Part shown: positions 17,297 to 26,654 of the stretch, in pieces
Numbering within the stretch: the stretch's first letter is position 1
Layout: each line of letters begins with the position of its first letter
Source: Pseudoduganella plicata
Lineage (GTDB): Bacteria; Pseudomonadota; Gammaproteobacteria; Burkholderiales; Burkholderiaceae_D
Direction of reading: 5' to 3'
Length of the DNA: 64,000 nucleotides
Assembly: GCF_004421005.1 (NCBI RefSeq)
Contig: NZ_CP038026.1
Location: 5,580,001 to 5,644,000, forward strand
Translations under genes and position numbers: made by a program
Notes under the pieces: model-generated
Database searches by the model: none
Seen by the model: the letters and a program-made list of their open reading frames with translations, nothing else
What the model was told of the DNA's origin: nothing

Positions 17297-18115
17297 ATGC
17301 GCACCATCGTACATTTATCGGACATTCACTTCGGCAGGGTCGACGACAGGCTGCTGGCGCCGCTGCGCGCAACGGTGGCGTCCGTAACGCCGGACGTCGT
17401 CGTCGTCTCCGGCGACCTCACGCAGCGCGCCAGGAGCGCGGAGTTCAAGGCTGCGAAGGCCTATCTGGACACGCTGCCGCAGCCGCAGGTCGTCGTGCCC
17501 GGCAATCACGATATTCCGCTGTACAACGTGGCAGCGCGCTTCCTCACGCCGCTGACGAAATACCGCCGCTACGTCACGCCCAATCTGGCACCCGAATATG
17601 TGGATGACGAGATTGCCGTGATGGGCCTGAATACGGCTCGCTCGCTGACGATCAAGGACGGCCGCGTCAACCGCGAGCAGCTGGACCGGCTTGGCGCGCG
17701 GCTGGCGGGCGTCGACCCGAAGCTGACGCGCATCGTCGTCACGCACCACCCGTTCGACCTGCCGGAGCACCACGACAAGGACGACCTCGTGGACCGCGCA
17801 CCGATGGCGATGAACGCGTTTTCCCGTTGCGGCGTCGACCTGCTGCTGGCGGGCCACGTGCACTCCAGCAGTTCGGCCAACAGCGCGAAGCGTTACAAGA
17901 TTGCCGGGTATGCGGCGCTTGTCGTGCAGGCTGGCACGGCAACGTCGACGCGGGGCAGGGGGGAGTCGAACTCGTTCAATGTGCTGCGCATCGACACGGA
18001 CGAGATCCAGGTCGAGCGCTACAGCTGGAAGGACGCCGCCGGTGCGTTCGAGGTCGCGAGCGTGGAGACCTTCCGGCGCGAAGGCAATACCTGGGAGCCG
18101 TGGCTGGGGGATTGA
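17297..18115 (+). CDS. Calcineurin-like metallophosphoesterase
   Basis: 272 residues, soluble. All dinuclear-metal motifs are present in order: LSDIHFG, VSGDLTQ, VPGNHD, THHPFDLP and LAGHVHS. Likely a phosphodiesterase or phosphatase of the Icc/CpdA-like type; substrate unknown. It is third in the PAP2-lipid kinase operon, which suggests a role in lipid head-group turnover. A perfect 11-bp stem-loop follows at 18135-18159. Confidence 0.88.
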   Translation: MRTIVHLSDIHFGRVDDRLLAPLRATVASVTPDVVVVSGDLTQRARSAEFKAAKAYLDTLPQPQVVVPGNHDIPLYNVAARFLTPLTKYRRYVTPNLAPEYVDDEIAVMGLNTARSLTIKDGRVNREQLDRLGARLAGVDPKLTRIVVTHHPFDLPEHHDKDDLVDRAPMAMNAFSRCGVDLLLAGHVHSSSSANSAKRYKIAGYAALVVQAGTATSTRGRGESNSFNVLRIDTDEIQVERYSWKDAAGAFEVASVETFRREGNTWEPWLGD

Positions 18116-18134
18116 CGAGAAGTCATCGCAGAGT

Positions 18135-18159
18135 CCGTGTCCACCCGAGGTGGACACGG
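18135..18159. terminator. Perfect stem-loop between convergent genes
   Basis: CCGTGTCCACC, loop CGA, GGTGGACACGG: 11 perfect base pairs with a 3-nt loop, between the metallophosphoesterase (plus) and the phospholipase D gene (minus). There is no U-tract on either strand, so it is either a rho-assisted or structural 3'-end element, or a dispersed palindrome. Confidence 0.5.
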
Positions 18160-18179
18160 GCTCGTCATTAGCGGGTGCC

Positions 18180-19567
18180 TTACAGCCAGTAGTCCCACCA
18201 CTTGGCCGCCCATTCCTTCATGCGCGTGACCACGGGGCGGTCTTTCCAGGCGGCCAGTGTGACTTCCTTTGAATTGCGCAGGTCCTCGCGGAATGCGTTT
18301 TCCATTTCGCGGCCGAACGCGTCGCCCAGCACGATGACGTTCACTTCACTGTTGTGCAGGAAGCTGCGCGTGTCCATATTGGTCGAGCCCACCGTCGACC
18401 ACACGCCGTCGATGACGACCGTCTTGGCGTGCAGCACGGCAAGGTTCAGCTCGTGAATGCGCACGCCCGCTTCCAGCAACCGCTGGTAGAACGCGCGGCC
18501 CGCGTGGAACACGACGCCGCTGTCGGAAACGCTGGGCAGCACCAGCTCTACCTTGACGCCGCGGCGGGCCGCGTCGATCAGCGCCTGCAGGGTCTGCTCG
18601 TCCGGCACGAAGTAGGCGCACGTGATATGGATCGACTTCTTCGCCTCCTGGATCGCCAGCAGCATCGCCTTGTAGATCTCGAACTTGCCGCCCGGCTCGC
18701 TGCCGAGGATGCGTACCAGCTTGTCGCCGGCGATGACGGGGTTCGGGAAATAGTCCGCTTCGCGTAGGTCGTCCGCATCCTGGCCCGTCCAGTTCTGGAT
18801 GAACAGCCACTGCATGGCCTGCACTGCCGGTCCCTCGATGCGTACGTGGGTGTCGCGCCAGCCGACGTCCTTCTTGTCCTTCGGACGGCTCTTGGAGCGG
18901 AACGGCGAGCTCTTCGAATATGTGTCGCTGATATTGATGCCCCCGCGAAGCCGACCTTGCCGTCGACGATCAGCATCTTGCGGTGGTCGCGGTTGTTCAC
19001 CTTCCAGCCGTTGCCGCGTACCTTGGCCGGGTTGACGGGATTGAACGCGATCAGGTGAATGCCTGCCGCGCGCATCTTGTCGAAGAACTGCTGCGGCACC
19101 GTCAAGGTACCCACGCTGTCGTAGATGATGTTCACCGTCACCCCGGCGCGCTGCTTCTCCATCAGCAGATCGGCGAATTTGTCGCCCAGCTCGTCCTGGT
19201 CGAAGATATACGTCTCGAAATTGATATTGTTCCTGGCGCCCGCAATGGCCTTCATCATTTCGGCCATCGTCTGCGGGCCGTCGAACAGCAGCTTGACCTG
19301 GTTGCCGGCGATCAGCGGGACGCCCGTGGCGGCGTCTTCCAGTGCGGCCTGGGCCTTCAGGTCCAGCGCGCCCTTGTTCCAGCGCTTGGCCAGCAGGGCC
19401 TTGGCCTTGCTGGCGGACAGCGCCCCGTTAGCGGACTGGACGACAGGAGCGGGCGCGGCCTGCGCTTTCGTCTTGTCGGCATCGACAGTGGGCAGCGACG
19501 CACAGGCGACCAGGCACCAGCCGAGCAGGATCGGGGCCAGCCAGTTTTGCGCACGTAAAATTCTCAT
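18180..19567 (-). pseudogene. Phospholipase D / cardiolipin synthase-family lipoprotein (one-base frameshift)
   Basis: Two frames together encode about 462 residues. The N-terminal part has a lipoprotein-like signal (LLGWCLVACAS) and the first HKD motif, HRKMLIVDGKVGFAG. The C-terminal part begins near MQWLFIQNWTG and has the second, HAKTVVIDGVWSTVGSTNMD. The frame breaks in a C5 run at 18940-18944; restoring one base gives the family sequence GGINISDTYS. With both catalytic motifs intact, the product would join or hydrolyse phospholipids. The start overlaps the stop of gcr (ATGA) behind a strong AAGGAG. Assembly error is as likely as true inactivation. Confidence 0.82.
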
Positions 19568-21600
19568 TTATTCTCCTTACTGCCGATAAAGAAGTCGACG
19601 GGTGCCTTGCGTAGCCGCCGGAACAGGGCACGCAGCAGCAGGAATCCGTGTTCGAACGGGATGCGCCGTGCGCGCAGCGCTACCCATAACGCGAGACCGA
19701 AACTGACCACCAGGTTGACGATGCCGATGGCCAGGAATCCGGTAACGGATTTCACTACCAGTTGCCAGCTTACATTGTGATCCAAGCCGACCAGGGCTGT
19801 CGCAAAGTTGGCAGCCGAGAAAGTAACGTGACGGATATCCAACGGCAGCCCCATCAGCGTACCCAGCGTGCCGATCGTGCCCAGCATGATGCCGAAGTAG
19901 AAGTTCCCCATCAGGCTGCCGAGATTGTTTTCCAGGTAAACGCCCAGCCGTTCGGTGCGGTCGCGCCCGAGCAGCCTCGACAGGCCGCGCAGCTGGCTGA
20001 TCCGCTGTGCCCAGCGCGTGTACAGCGCCTGGTTGTCGTAGTAGCCCGAGATCAGGCCGGCCAGGAACAGGCAGACGCCGGCAATGGCCGCGTAGAACAG
20101 GGCGGGCGAGTGGATCGGGTCGATATCGTGCAGCAGATGCAGCGCCTTTTCCTTTGTTACCAGATGGTGCCCCGTGATCTTCATCCAGCCCCAGGCGATC
20201 AGCCATGCCGTGGGCAGCGCCGTGAAGATATTGCCCAGCACGGCCGTGATCTGCGTGCGCAGTACTTTGTTGATCAGCTCGGCAAGGCTGTCGAGGTCGA
20301 TATGGCGGCCGTCGCGGCTCTGCAGGCCGGCGGCGATGCGTGACGCCGTCATCGCCGGCTGCTTGGTCGCCACCGTGAAGTGCAGCACGTGGATGAGCAT
20401 GAAGCCCAGCGAGTAGTTCATGCTGAACAGAAATGCTTCGACCAGTGGCGCGGCGCGCAAGGTGCCGAACAGGAGCTTGCACAGCGCCATGAAGCCGACA
20501 ATCACGCCGGCCCCGGCGGACGACAGGAACATGCGCGTCATCTCGCGCCGGTTCTCGGCGATGTAGTGTTCGCCCGTGCGGCTGGCGTTTTCCGTCACAT
20601 TCCGGGCCAGCAGGTGGATATTGTCCGCAAGCAAGTCGCGTACCGTGTACTTGTTGTTGTGGGCCTGGATCAGCTCCAGCGCCAGCGCCACCGCGGCGGC
20701 GCGCTTGCGTGTGGCGACCTTCGCAACAGGCCGATGAGGCAGCGCCTGGGCCGCCACCGCATCCAGGTCCACCGTCGGCGGCTCGGACGTGGCGCCCGAC
20801 GTGTCCACCAGATACAGCAGCTTGCGCAGCCGGTCGATGCTCTGGTTCAGCGTCACCAGCAGGTAGGTCAGCGCGATGCTGGTACCCTGCAGCAGCGCCT
20901 TCTTGCGGATCTTGACGATGACGGCCTCGCACTGGTCGAGCATCACCAGCAGGTGACGGGCGTCCAGCATGACGTCGCCGCCGGCCAGCATGCGCTCGTA
21001 GTTGTCGAGGTAGTGCACCACTTCGCGGTTCTGCACAATGAATGGCGACTCGAACTCTTCCATCTCTGTGTGGAAGTTCGTCAGCTTCGGCTCCAGGCCG
21101 ATCGCGCAGACGCGGTAGCTCAGCGTGCGGATCGCTTCCAGCAGTCCCGGCAGCATGACATTCGGCCCCGGACGCGGCGTCATGACCACGTCGAACAGGG
21201 CCAGCCAGTCGGCAACGGGCACGGCGCTGATCCAGCAGTAGTCCGTCTGCCTATAAAGTATCTGGTCGAGCGCGTCGGCCAGGTATTCGTCGCCGAACGC
21301 GGGCGGCAGGATGCGGTACGCGATGCGGCGCTTCAGCTCGGTAAAGAAGCCGTCGTTCGACAGCACGCCCACCTCGCTGTACAGGCTGGCGTGACGGCGG
21401 CTTTCCAGCAGCCGGAAAATATAGTCGCGCAACTGGCGCGCGTGCTCGGGGTTACCCCGCAGCAGCTGTGTCAGGGTGCGGACATGGGAGGTGGCGCGGA
21501 TGACGTCCCTGGGACGGCGGGGGCGCAGTGTATCGACCAGCGCAACGAGAGGCTCAATGCTCAAGGTGTGCTGGTCGATGCTTTCAAGGATGGCTAGCAT
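19564..21600 (-). CDS. gcr: Gcr-family membrane protein ('site-specific recombinase' by name only)
   Basis: 678 residues from MLAILESIDQHTLSIEPLVA. The N-terminal half is soluble and helical (ASLYSEVGVLSNDGFFTELK); the C-terminal half has several membrane helices (GAGVIVGFMALCKLLFGTLR, LGNIFTALPTAWLIAWGWMK, FYFGIMLGTIGTLGTLMGLP). The family is annotated as a recombinase in databases, but nothing here resembles an integrase or resolvase active site. The usual upstream Met (21624) would leave almost no leader from the predicted transcription start near 21631, so the Met at 21600 was preferred. Preceded by a CRP/FNR-like site and followed, with overlap, by the phospholipase D gene. Confidence 0.85.
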   Translation of the reverse strand: MLAILESIDQHTLSIEPLVALVDTLRPRRPRDVIRATSHVRTLTQLLRGNPEHARQLRDYIFRLLESRRHASLYSEVGVLSNDGFFTELKRRIAYRILPPAFGDEYLADALDQILYRQTDYCWISAVPVADWLALFDVVMTPRPGPNVMLPGLLEAIRTLSYRVCAIGLEPKLTNFHTEMEEFESPFIVQNREVVHYLDNYERMLAGGDVMLDARHLLVMLDQCEAVIVKIRKKALLQGTSIALTYLLVTLNQSIDRLRKLLYLVDTSGATSEPPTVDLDAVAAQALPHRPVAKVATRKRAAAVALALELIQAHNNKYTVRDLLADNIHLLARNVTENASRTGEHYIAENRREMTRMFLSSAGAGVIVGFMALCKLLFGTLRAAPLVEAFLFSMNYSLGFMLIHVLHFTVATKQPAMTASRIAAGLQSRDGRHIDLDSLAELINKVLRTQITAVLGNIFTALPTAWLIAWGWMKITGHHLVTKEKALHLLHDIDPIHSPALFYAAIAGVCLFLAGLISGYYDNQALYTRWAQRISQLRGLSRLLGRDRTERLGVYLENNLGSLMGNFYFGIMLGTIGTLGTLMGLPLDIRHVTFSAANFATALVGLDHNVSWQLVVKSVTGFLAIGIVNLVVSFGLALWVALRARRIPFEHGFLLLRALFRRLRKAPVDFFIGSKENK

Positions 21601-21637
21601 GCGGTTGATACGGACTGGCCGCATTGAACAAAACGAT

Positions 21638-21680
21638 AGTGTAACCGCTCAGCAAGCCCGACTATGTTCGCTGGCGTACC
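21638..21680 (-). promoter_or_regulatory. CRP/FNR-like activator site and -10 for gcr
   Basis: Palindrome TGTTCG-CTGG-CGTACC at 21665-21680. On the minus strand a -10-like TACACT (21638-21643) follows after 21 nt, so the palindrome centre falls near -41.5. No -35 hexamer is evident. Confidence 0.65.
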
Positions 21681-21690
21681 AACGCCGCCC

Positions 21691-22995
21691 TCAACAGAGA
21701 TGGATGGCCGCCGCCGCGCGGCGCAACTCGGCCCGGAAATCCGGGTGCGCGATGGCGATCAGCGCCTCGGCACGCTGCCGTGCCGACTTGCCGCGCAGCT
21801 GCGCGACGCCGTATTCGGTGACGACGTAGTTGATGTCGTTCTTGCCCGTCGTTACGTGCGTGCCCGGCGTCAGCGTGGGCACGATGCGCGAGATCGCACC
21901 GTCCTTTGCCGTCGACGGCAGGACGATGAACGCCTTGCCGCCACGCGAGCGGTTCGCTGCCCGCACGAAATCGACCTGGCCGCCCGTGCCGGAATAGGGC
22001 AGGTGGGCGATGCTCTCGGAGCCGCACTGGCCCAGCAGGTCGACCTGCAGGCTGGCGTTGATGGCCACCAGCTTGTCGTTCTGCCCGGCGATGTACGGGT
22101 CGTTGGTGAAGCTGACCGGGTGGATTTCCAGCATCGGATTGTGGTGCATGAAGTCGTACAGTTTCTTCGACCCCAATGCGAATGTCGCCACCATCTTGCC
22201 CGGCATGAACGTCTTGCGCCGGTTCGTCACGACGCCTTCCTCGACCAGCTTGAGAATGCCGTCGCCGATCATCTCCGTGTGGATGCCCAGGTCGTGCTTG
22301 TGCGACAGCTGCATGACCACCGCATCCGGAATGCCGCCATAGCCGATCTGCAAGGTCGAACCGTCCTCGATCATCTCCGCCACGTAGCCGGCGATGGCTT
22401 CCTGCACGGGGCCGATCTTCGGCAACCCCACTTCGAACACCGGCTCGTCGCTTTCGACGACGGCCGCCACCTGGTCGATGTGCACGTGGCACTGGCCATG
22501 GGCGAACGGCACGTTCGGATTGACTTCAAGGATGACGGCGCGTGCCTTGGCGACAGCCGCCATCGTGTAGTCGGCACCCAGGCTGAGCGAGAAGAAGCCG
22601 TGCTCGTCCATCGGCGAGGCCAGCGAAAACACGACGTCGGCCGGCACCAGGTCGCGCTCGATCAGCGCGGGGATCTCGGAGAAGTAGGCGGGGACGAAGT
22701 CGGCCCATCCCGCCTGCCCCGCGGCCCGCGATGCGCCGCCGAAGAAGAGCGCAAGGTGACGCACGTGATGGGTCGTCTCGCAATCGAAATAACCGTATTT
22801 GCGCAGCGCCAGGATCTGGGCGACCTTGATATCGTTGAGTTCACGGCGGCGCTCCGACAGCGCCGTCAGCAGGGCGGGAGGCTCGGCGGCGCCGGAGGGC
22901 ACGATGATGCAGTCGCCGTCGCGCAGCAGGGAAATTGCGTCATGTGCGGCAATTCGTTTGCCTTCGTATAACGCTTGCGGGGTTTGATGTTGCAT
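21691..22995 (-). CDS. Acetyl-CoA hydrolase / 4-hydroxybutyrate CoA-transferase family protein
   Basis: 434 residues. Family features: the glycine-rich CoA-binding region LQIGYGGIPDAVVMQLSHKH, the conserved LGIHTEMIGDGILKLVE, and the C-terminal YVVTEYGVAQLRGKSARQRA, followed by ALIAIAHPDFRAELRRAA. These enzymes move CoA between short carboxylic acids such as acetate and 4-hydroxybutyrate, or hydrolyse acetyl-CoA, through a glutamyl-CoA intermediate. Monocistronic, divergent from the porin gene. The exact substrate cannot be told. Confidence 0.88.
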   Translation of the reverse strand: MQHQTPQALYEGKRIAAHDAISLLRDGDCIIVPSGAAEPPALLTALSERRRELNDIKVAQILALRKYGYFDCETTHHVRHLALFFGGASRAAGQAGWADFVPAYFSEIPALIERDLVPADVVFSLASPMDEHGFFSLSLGADYTMAAVAKARAVILEVNPNVPFAHGQCHVHIDQVAAVVESDEPVFEVGLPKIGPVQEAIAGYVAEMIEDGSTLQIGYGGIPDAVVMQLSHKHDLGIHTEMIGDGILKLVEEGVVTNRRKTFMPGKMVATFALGSKKLYDFMHHNPMLEIHPVSFTNDPYIAGQNDKLVAINASLQVDLLGQCGSESIAHLPYSGTGGQVDFVRAANRSRGGKAFIVLPSTAKDGAISRIVPTLTPGTHVTTGKNDINYVVTEYGVAQLRGKSARQRAEALIAIAHPDFRAELRRAAAAIHLC

Positions 22996-23109
22996 GAATG
23001 CAGCCTTTCTCGAGTAAAGGATAAAACACCTGCCTCGCCACTATACGCCGCTCTGCCGTTGGGGTATATCTGTACATGTACCGCAGAGTAACCACGAGTG
23101 ATGGTGTTT

Positions 23110-23152
23110 TGTGAAACTCCGCACAGAATCGCCGGCAGGACGCGGATAGACT
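23110..23152 (+). promoter_or_regulatory. CRP/FNR-like site (one good half) and -10 for the porin gene
   Basis: TGTGAA-ACTC-CGCACA at 23110-23125: the right arm is perfect, the left is CRP-like rather than the local consensus. TAGACT at 23147-23152 follows after 21 nt, leaving a leader of about 75 nt to the porin ATG. No matching -10 lies on the minus side for the CoA-transferase gene. Confidence 0.45.
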
Positions 23153-23233
23153 GCACCCAAGCTTTAGGAAAAGCATGCAACTTGGCAGAACCGAGCCGAT
23201 CGGTTATTTGTTGACTTGACCTAGAGACGCATC

Positions 23234-24388
23234 ATGAAGAACCGATTCATGAAGAACCCGATGCTGGCACTGGCCTGCTGTGCCGCGATGGCACCTGCAG
23301 CCTACTGCCAGACCGCCCAGACCGCTCAGACCGCCCCAACCGGAACGGTCACCGCGCCGTCGTCCGACTCTTCCGTGCAGGTGTACGGCGTGCTCGATGC
23401 CGGCGCCGTGTCCGAACACGATTGCCGTGGCGGCAGCTGCCCCTCCACCAAGATCTCCCCCGGCGTGAGCACGGGCTCCGTCATCGGCTTCACCGGCCGC
23501 GAAGCGCTGGGCAACGATACCTCCGCCGTGTTCACGCTCGAAGCGGGCGTCCGCAACGACACGGGCCAGTCCGACCAGAATGGCCGCCTGTTCGGCAGCC
23601 AGGCGTATGTGGGCCTGGCCAACCGCTGGGGCGCCGTCACGGTGGGCCGGCAGTACGACGTCGGCTACGAGACGCTGACGGAAGTGGCCGACCCGTTCCG
23701 CGGCGGCATGGCCGGCACGGCAACGAACCTGATGGGCAATGGCAGCAAGCGTTCCGACAATACGATCAAATACCGCTCCGCCCTGATCCACGGCTTTGTC
23801 GCCAGCGCCATCTACAGTTTCGGCGAGTCCGCCTTCAGTACGTCGCGCAACCGGGCCTATGGCGCCATGATCGGCTACCAGGGCGGCCCGTTCACCTTGC
23901 GCGCGGCGCACCAGCGCAAGAACAACTTCCTGCAGGGCGCCGGCGCCACGACCCCGGTCGACCTGTCGTCGCGCAATTCGCTGGTGGCGGCCAACCTGCA
24001 CCTGGGCCAGGCTGCCACCGTGTACGCCGCATATGCCGTCAATCGCGGCGTGGGCAGCTCGCCGTGGGACCAGGACAACCCGTACGGCGCGCTCGTGCTG
24101 TCGTCGCCGTCGAACCGCAGCAACGATGCGCTGGCGGGTGTGTCGTACGCCTCCGGCCCCGCCACCTACATGGTGTCGTACATCCGCAAGGACGATCGCT
24201 CGCTGGCCAACCAGGATGCCAATCAGGTGGCCGTCGGCATGACGTATTCGATGTCGCGGCGCACGGCGTTCTATGCCGCTTACGCGAAGATCAAGGACCA
24301 TAACGGCGCGCCGTACACGGTGGGCAATTTCAGCGAACAGGGCAAGGGCCGCAGCGCCTTCAACCTCGGCCTGCGCCACGCCTTCTGA
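23234..24388 (+). CDS. Outer-membrane trimeric porin (Burkholderiales type)
   Basis: 384 residues. A signal peptide (MLALACCAAMAPAAYCQ) is followed by the first strand SSVQVYGVLDAGAV, the IGFTGREALGNDTSAVFTLE motif, GRLFGSQAYVGLANRWGAVT, and a C-terminal strand ending in Phe (SAFNLGLRHAF) as required for BAM insertion. A general diffusion porin of the outer membrane. Probably controlled by the CRP/FNR-like site about 110 bp upstream. Confidence 0.93.
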   Translation: MKNRFMKNPMLALACCAAMAPAAYCQTAQTAQTAPTGTVTAPSSDSSVQVYGVLDAGAVSEHDCRGGSCPSTKISPGVSTGSVIGFTGREALGNDTSAVFTLEAGVRNDTGQSDQNGRLFGSQAYVGLANRWGAVTVGRQYDVGYETLTEVADPFRGGMAGTATNLMGNGSKRSDNTIKYRSALIHGFVASAIYSFGESAFSTSRNRAYGAMIGYQGGPFTLRAAHQRKNNFLQGAGATTPVDLSSRNSLVAANLHLGQAATVYAAYAVNRGVGSSPWDQDNPYGALVLSSPSNRSNDALAGVSYASGPATYMVSYIRKDDRSLANQDANQVAVGMTYSMSRRTAFYAAYAKIKDHNGAPYTVGNFSEQGKGRSAFNLGLRHAF

Positions 24389-24406
24389 CGAGCTTCTTGC
24401 CGCCTG

Positions 24407-24455
24407 TGCCAGCTCATGTGCTAAATTTGGTACTTTGACAAGTACGGAGCTGGCA
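24407..24455 (+). promoter_or_regulatory. Hairpin that would sequester the ribosome-binding site of the aminotransferase gene
   Basis: TGCCAGCTC (24407-24415) can pair perfectly with GAGCTGGCA (24447-24455), which holds the GGAG ribosome-binding site region and the A of the start codon. A nested 6-bp hairpin, GTACTT-TGAC-AAGTAC, lies at 24430-24445. If the transcript starts upstream of 24407, translation could be switched by opening this structure. Confidence 0.5.
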
Positions 24456-25291
24456 TGTATCTGACCTATTTCAACGGCGCCTGGAGTGAAGGCAACACCC
24501 CGCTGTTCGGCGCGATGGACCACAGCGTGTGGCTGGGTTCTTCCGTGTTCGACGGCGCCCGCGCCATCCGCGGGCACCTGCCGGACCTGCGTCCGCATCT
24601 GCAGCGCGTGATCCACTCGGCCGAACGTCTCGGCATGCAGTGCCCGCTGTCGGTGGACGAGATGGAAGCACTGGTGCGCGAAGGCGTTGCGAAATTCCCG
24701 GCCGATGCCGTGCTGTACGTCCGCCCGCTGGTCTTTGCCACCGACGGCCTCCTGGTCCCTGTCGCGGAGAAGAGCGCTTTTGCGCTGACGCTGTTCGACG
24801 CCGCCATTCCTCCTTTCACCGGCTTCACTGCCTGCCTGTCCGCGCTGTTGCGCCCGGACGCTCGCATGGCACCGACCGATGCCAAGGCATCGTCGCTGTA
24901 CGCCAATACGACGCGCGTGCTGCGCGAGGCGAAAAGCAGGGGATTCGACAACGCCGTCGTCTGCGACATCGACGGCAACGTGGCGGAATTCGCCACCGCC
25001 AACCTGTTCTTCGCGACGCCGGAAGGCGCGGTCGTGACGCCGGCGTTGAACGGCACCTTCCTGGCCGGCATCACGCGGGCCCGCGTGATCGCGCTGCTGA
25101 AAGAGGATGGCGTGCACGTGGAAGAGCGCAGCGTGCGCCCGGAAGAGTTGACGACAACGACGGAAATCTTCAATACGGGGAACTTTGGCAAGGTCACGCC
25201 CTGCGTGCGCTACGAGGAGCGCGCACTGCCCGTGGGGCCGGTGGCAACGCGGGCGCGCGACCTCTACTTCGCTTTCACGGAAGCAAACTGA
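24455..25291 (+). CDS. ilvE: Class IV PLP aminotransferase (branched-chain aminotransferase-like)
   Basis: 278 residues, slightly short for IlvE. Fold-type IV features: FNGAWSEGNTPLFGAMDHSV, SSVFDGARAIRG, the PLP Lys in PTDAKASSLYANTTRVLREA, and the cofactor phosphate region FDNAVVCDIDGNVAEFATAN followed by LNGTFLAGITRARVI. It would transfer amino groups between branched-chain amino acids and 2-oxoglutarate, but D-amino-acid or other class IV aminotransferase activity cannot be excluded; the gene symbol is tentative. The start codon lies inside a predicted hairpin. Confidence 0.85.
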   Translation: MYLTYFNGAWSEGNTPLFGAMDHSVWLGSSVFDGARAIRGHLPDLRPHLQRVIHSAERLGMQCPLSVDEMEALVREGVAKFPADAVLYVRPLVFATDGLLVPVAEKSAFALTLFDAAIPPFTGFTACLSALLRPDARMAPTDAKASSLYANTTRVLREAKSRGFDNAVVCDIDGNVAEFATANLFFATPEGAVVTPALNGTFLAGITRARVIALLKEDGVHVEERSVRPEELTTTTEIFNTGNFGKVTPCVRYEERALPVGPVATRARDLYFAFTEAN

Positions 25292-25301
25292 TTCGGCAGG
25301 C

Positions 25302-25874
25302 TCAGCGCACGGGCTGCGCGGTGCCGCAGTCCCGGCCCAGCCAGCGACCCGTGCTTTCCGTCGTCATGTGCTGGGCCTTGCCTGCGACGGTGCTGTCGAT
25401 GGCCATGCGCATCGAAAAGCCGCTGTCGCCGTCGAAGATGACCTGGCCGTTGCCGCTGGAGGCTGGATTCCTGCACGTGAACTTCACCGCGAGGCCGCCG
25501 GGGATGTTGGTTCTCGTGCTGCTGCAGTCGCCCGGCTGGCCGTGTGGCATCGTCGGGTTGGCGGCCTGTTCCGGTGTGATGCAGAACTTTACCTTGATCC
25601 CGCCGCCTTCGGCCAGTGCAAGCGAGACGCCCTGTTTCGCCAGTGCTTCCTCGATCGCGCGCCGCCGCTCGGGCGGCAAGGACGCCATTTGCTGCTGGGC
25701 CTGCGCCATGGCCTGCATTGCCGCCGGATCGGCGCTGGGTACCTTGCTGGTCATTTCCCACAGGCCGGGCTTGATGGCAGCGGCAGCGGCGGGCAGCGCG
25801 ACTGTCAGCGCTGCGGCCAGGGTTACGGCAAACTTCGCGGCGGAACGGATTGCGCACATGGCATGGGTAGTCAT
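25302..25874 (-). CDS. DUF3617-type periplasmic protein
   Basis: 190 residues with a signal peptide (KFAVTLAAALTVALPAAAAA) and mature protein opening KPGLWEMTSKVP, the usual start of DUF3617 proteins. Conserved Cys residues follow (KFCITPEQAA, GDCSSTRTN, KFTCRNP), and the C-terminus reads TESTGRWLGRDCG. Function unknown. AGGAG precedes the chosen ATG. It follows the OmpA-like gene with a 65-bp gap holding a GC-rich 9-bp hairpin (25893-25915), so the two may be co-transcribed with attenuation. Confidence 0.85.
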   Translation of the reverse strand: MTTHAMCAIRSAAKFAVTLAAALTVALPAAAAAIKPGLWEMTSKVPSADPAAMQAMAQAQQQMASLPPERRRAIEEALAKQGVSLALAEGGGIKVKFCITPEQAANPTMPHGQPGDCSSTRTNIPGGLAVKFTCRNPASSGNGQVIFDGDSGFSMRMAIDSTVAGKAQHMTTESTGRWLGRDCGTAQPVR

Positions 25875-25892
25875 GAAAGCTCCTGGTCGGGG

Positions 25893-25915
25893 ACCGGCCG
25901 CAGGGCGCGGCCGGT
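25893..25915 (-). terminator. GC-rich stem-loop between two minus-strand genes
   Basis: ACCGGCCGC, 5-nt loop AGGGC, GCGGCCGGT: nine perfect pairs between the OmpA-like gene and the DUF3617 gene. Without a U-tract it is more likely a partial terminator or processing site than a full intrinsic terminator. Confidence 0.4.
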
Positions 25916-25939
25916 AAACGAGATGCAATCGGGATGCGA

Positions 25940-26626
25940 TCAGCTGCGTGGCGACGGCTCGGCCACGTAGATCTCGACGCGACGGTTGCGGGCGCGGCCC
26001 GAGTTGTCGTCGTTGGACGCGATCGGCTCGCGGGCACCGCGGCCTTCGACGACGACGCGGGTCGGCGACACGCCCTTGGTGGACAGGTAGTCGCGCGTGT
26101 GCGAGGCGCGTTCCACCGACAGCGGCTGGTTGATCGCGTCGCTGCCCGTGCTGTCCGTGTGGCCGATGATCGTCACGGTGGTGGCCGGATTCTCGTTCAG
26201 CGTGGCGGCAAAGCGGTCCAGGATGGGGCGGAAGTTCGACTTGATGTCGGCACGGTTCGTATCGAACGAAATATCGCTGGGGATTTCCATCTTCAGGCGG
26301 TTGTCGCTCGTCTGCGAGACCTGCACGCCGGTGCCGCGCGTGGCCTGTTCCATCGCCTGCTTCTGGCTCTCCATGCGCTTCGACCAGATATTGCCGGCCA
26401 CGGCGCCGACGGCGGCGCCCAGCACGGCGCCACCGGCCGCGCGGCCCCCCCCGCCATGGCTCGTCGTCGCGCCCAGGATTGCACCCAGGCCGGCCCCAAT
26501 GCCCGCACCGGTCGCGGTGCCGCGCTGTTCCGTATTCATGTCGGCGCAGCCGGTGGCGCCGATCGCCATGGCGACAGCGACCGCGCCGGCCACCGCTTTT
26601 TTGTATGTGTCATTCAGGATAGTCAT
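25940..26626 (-). CDS. OmpA-family lipoprotein with glycine zipper (YiaD-like)
   Basis: 228 residues. The signal ends in a lipobox-like AIGATGCADM. Residues about 35-80 are glycine-zipper repeats (GIGAGLGAILGATT, GGAVLGAAVGAVAGN). The OmpA peptidoglycan-binding domain follows, with ISFDTNRADI, IGHTDSTGSDAIN, LSVERASHTRDYL and GARNRRVEIYVAE-like sequence (RARNRRVEIYVAE). An outer-membrane protein tethered to the wall. GAAGGAG precedes the ATG. A terminator at 26655-26696 separates it from the upstream tiny gene, so it needs readthrough or its own promoter. Confidence 0.92.
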   Translation of the reverse strand: MTILNDTYKKAVAGAVAVAMAIGATGCADMNTEQRGTATGAGIGAGLGAILGATTSHGGGGRAAGGAVLGAAVGAVAGNIWSKRMESQKQAMEQATRGTGVQVSQTSDNRLKMEIPSDISFDTNRADIKSNFRPILDRFAATLNENPATTVTIIGHTDSTGSDAINQPLSVERASHTRDYLSTKGVSPTRVVVEGRGAREPIASNDDNSGRARNRRVEIYVAEPSPRS

Positions 26627-26654
26627 GGTACTGCTCCTTCTCTTCGGGTCCCTC

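Noticed and set aside
19564..21600. Database-style name 'site-specific recombinase' suggested a mobile element
   Set aside because: The protein is a multi-helix membrane protein with no integrase or resolvase catalytic motif and no flanking att or inverted repeats.
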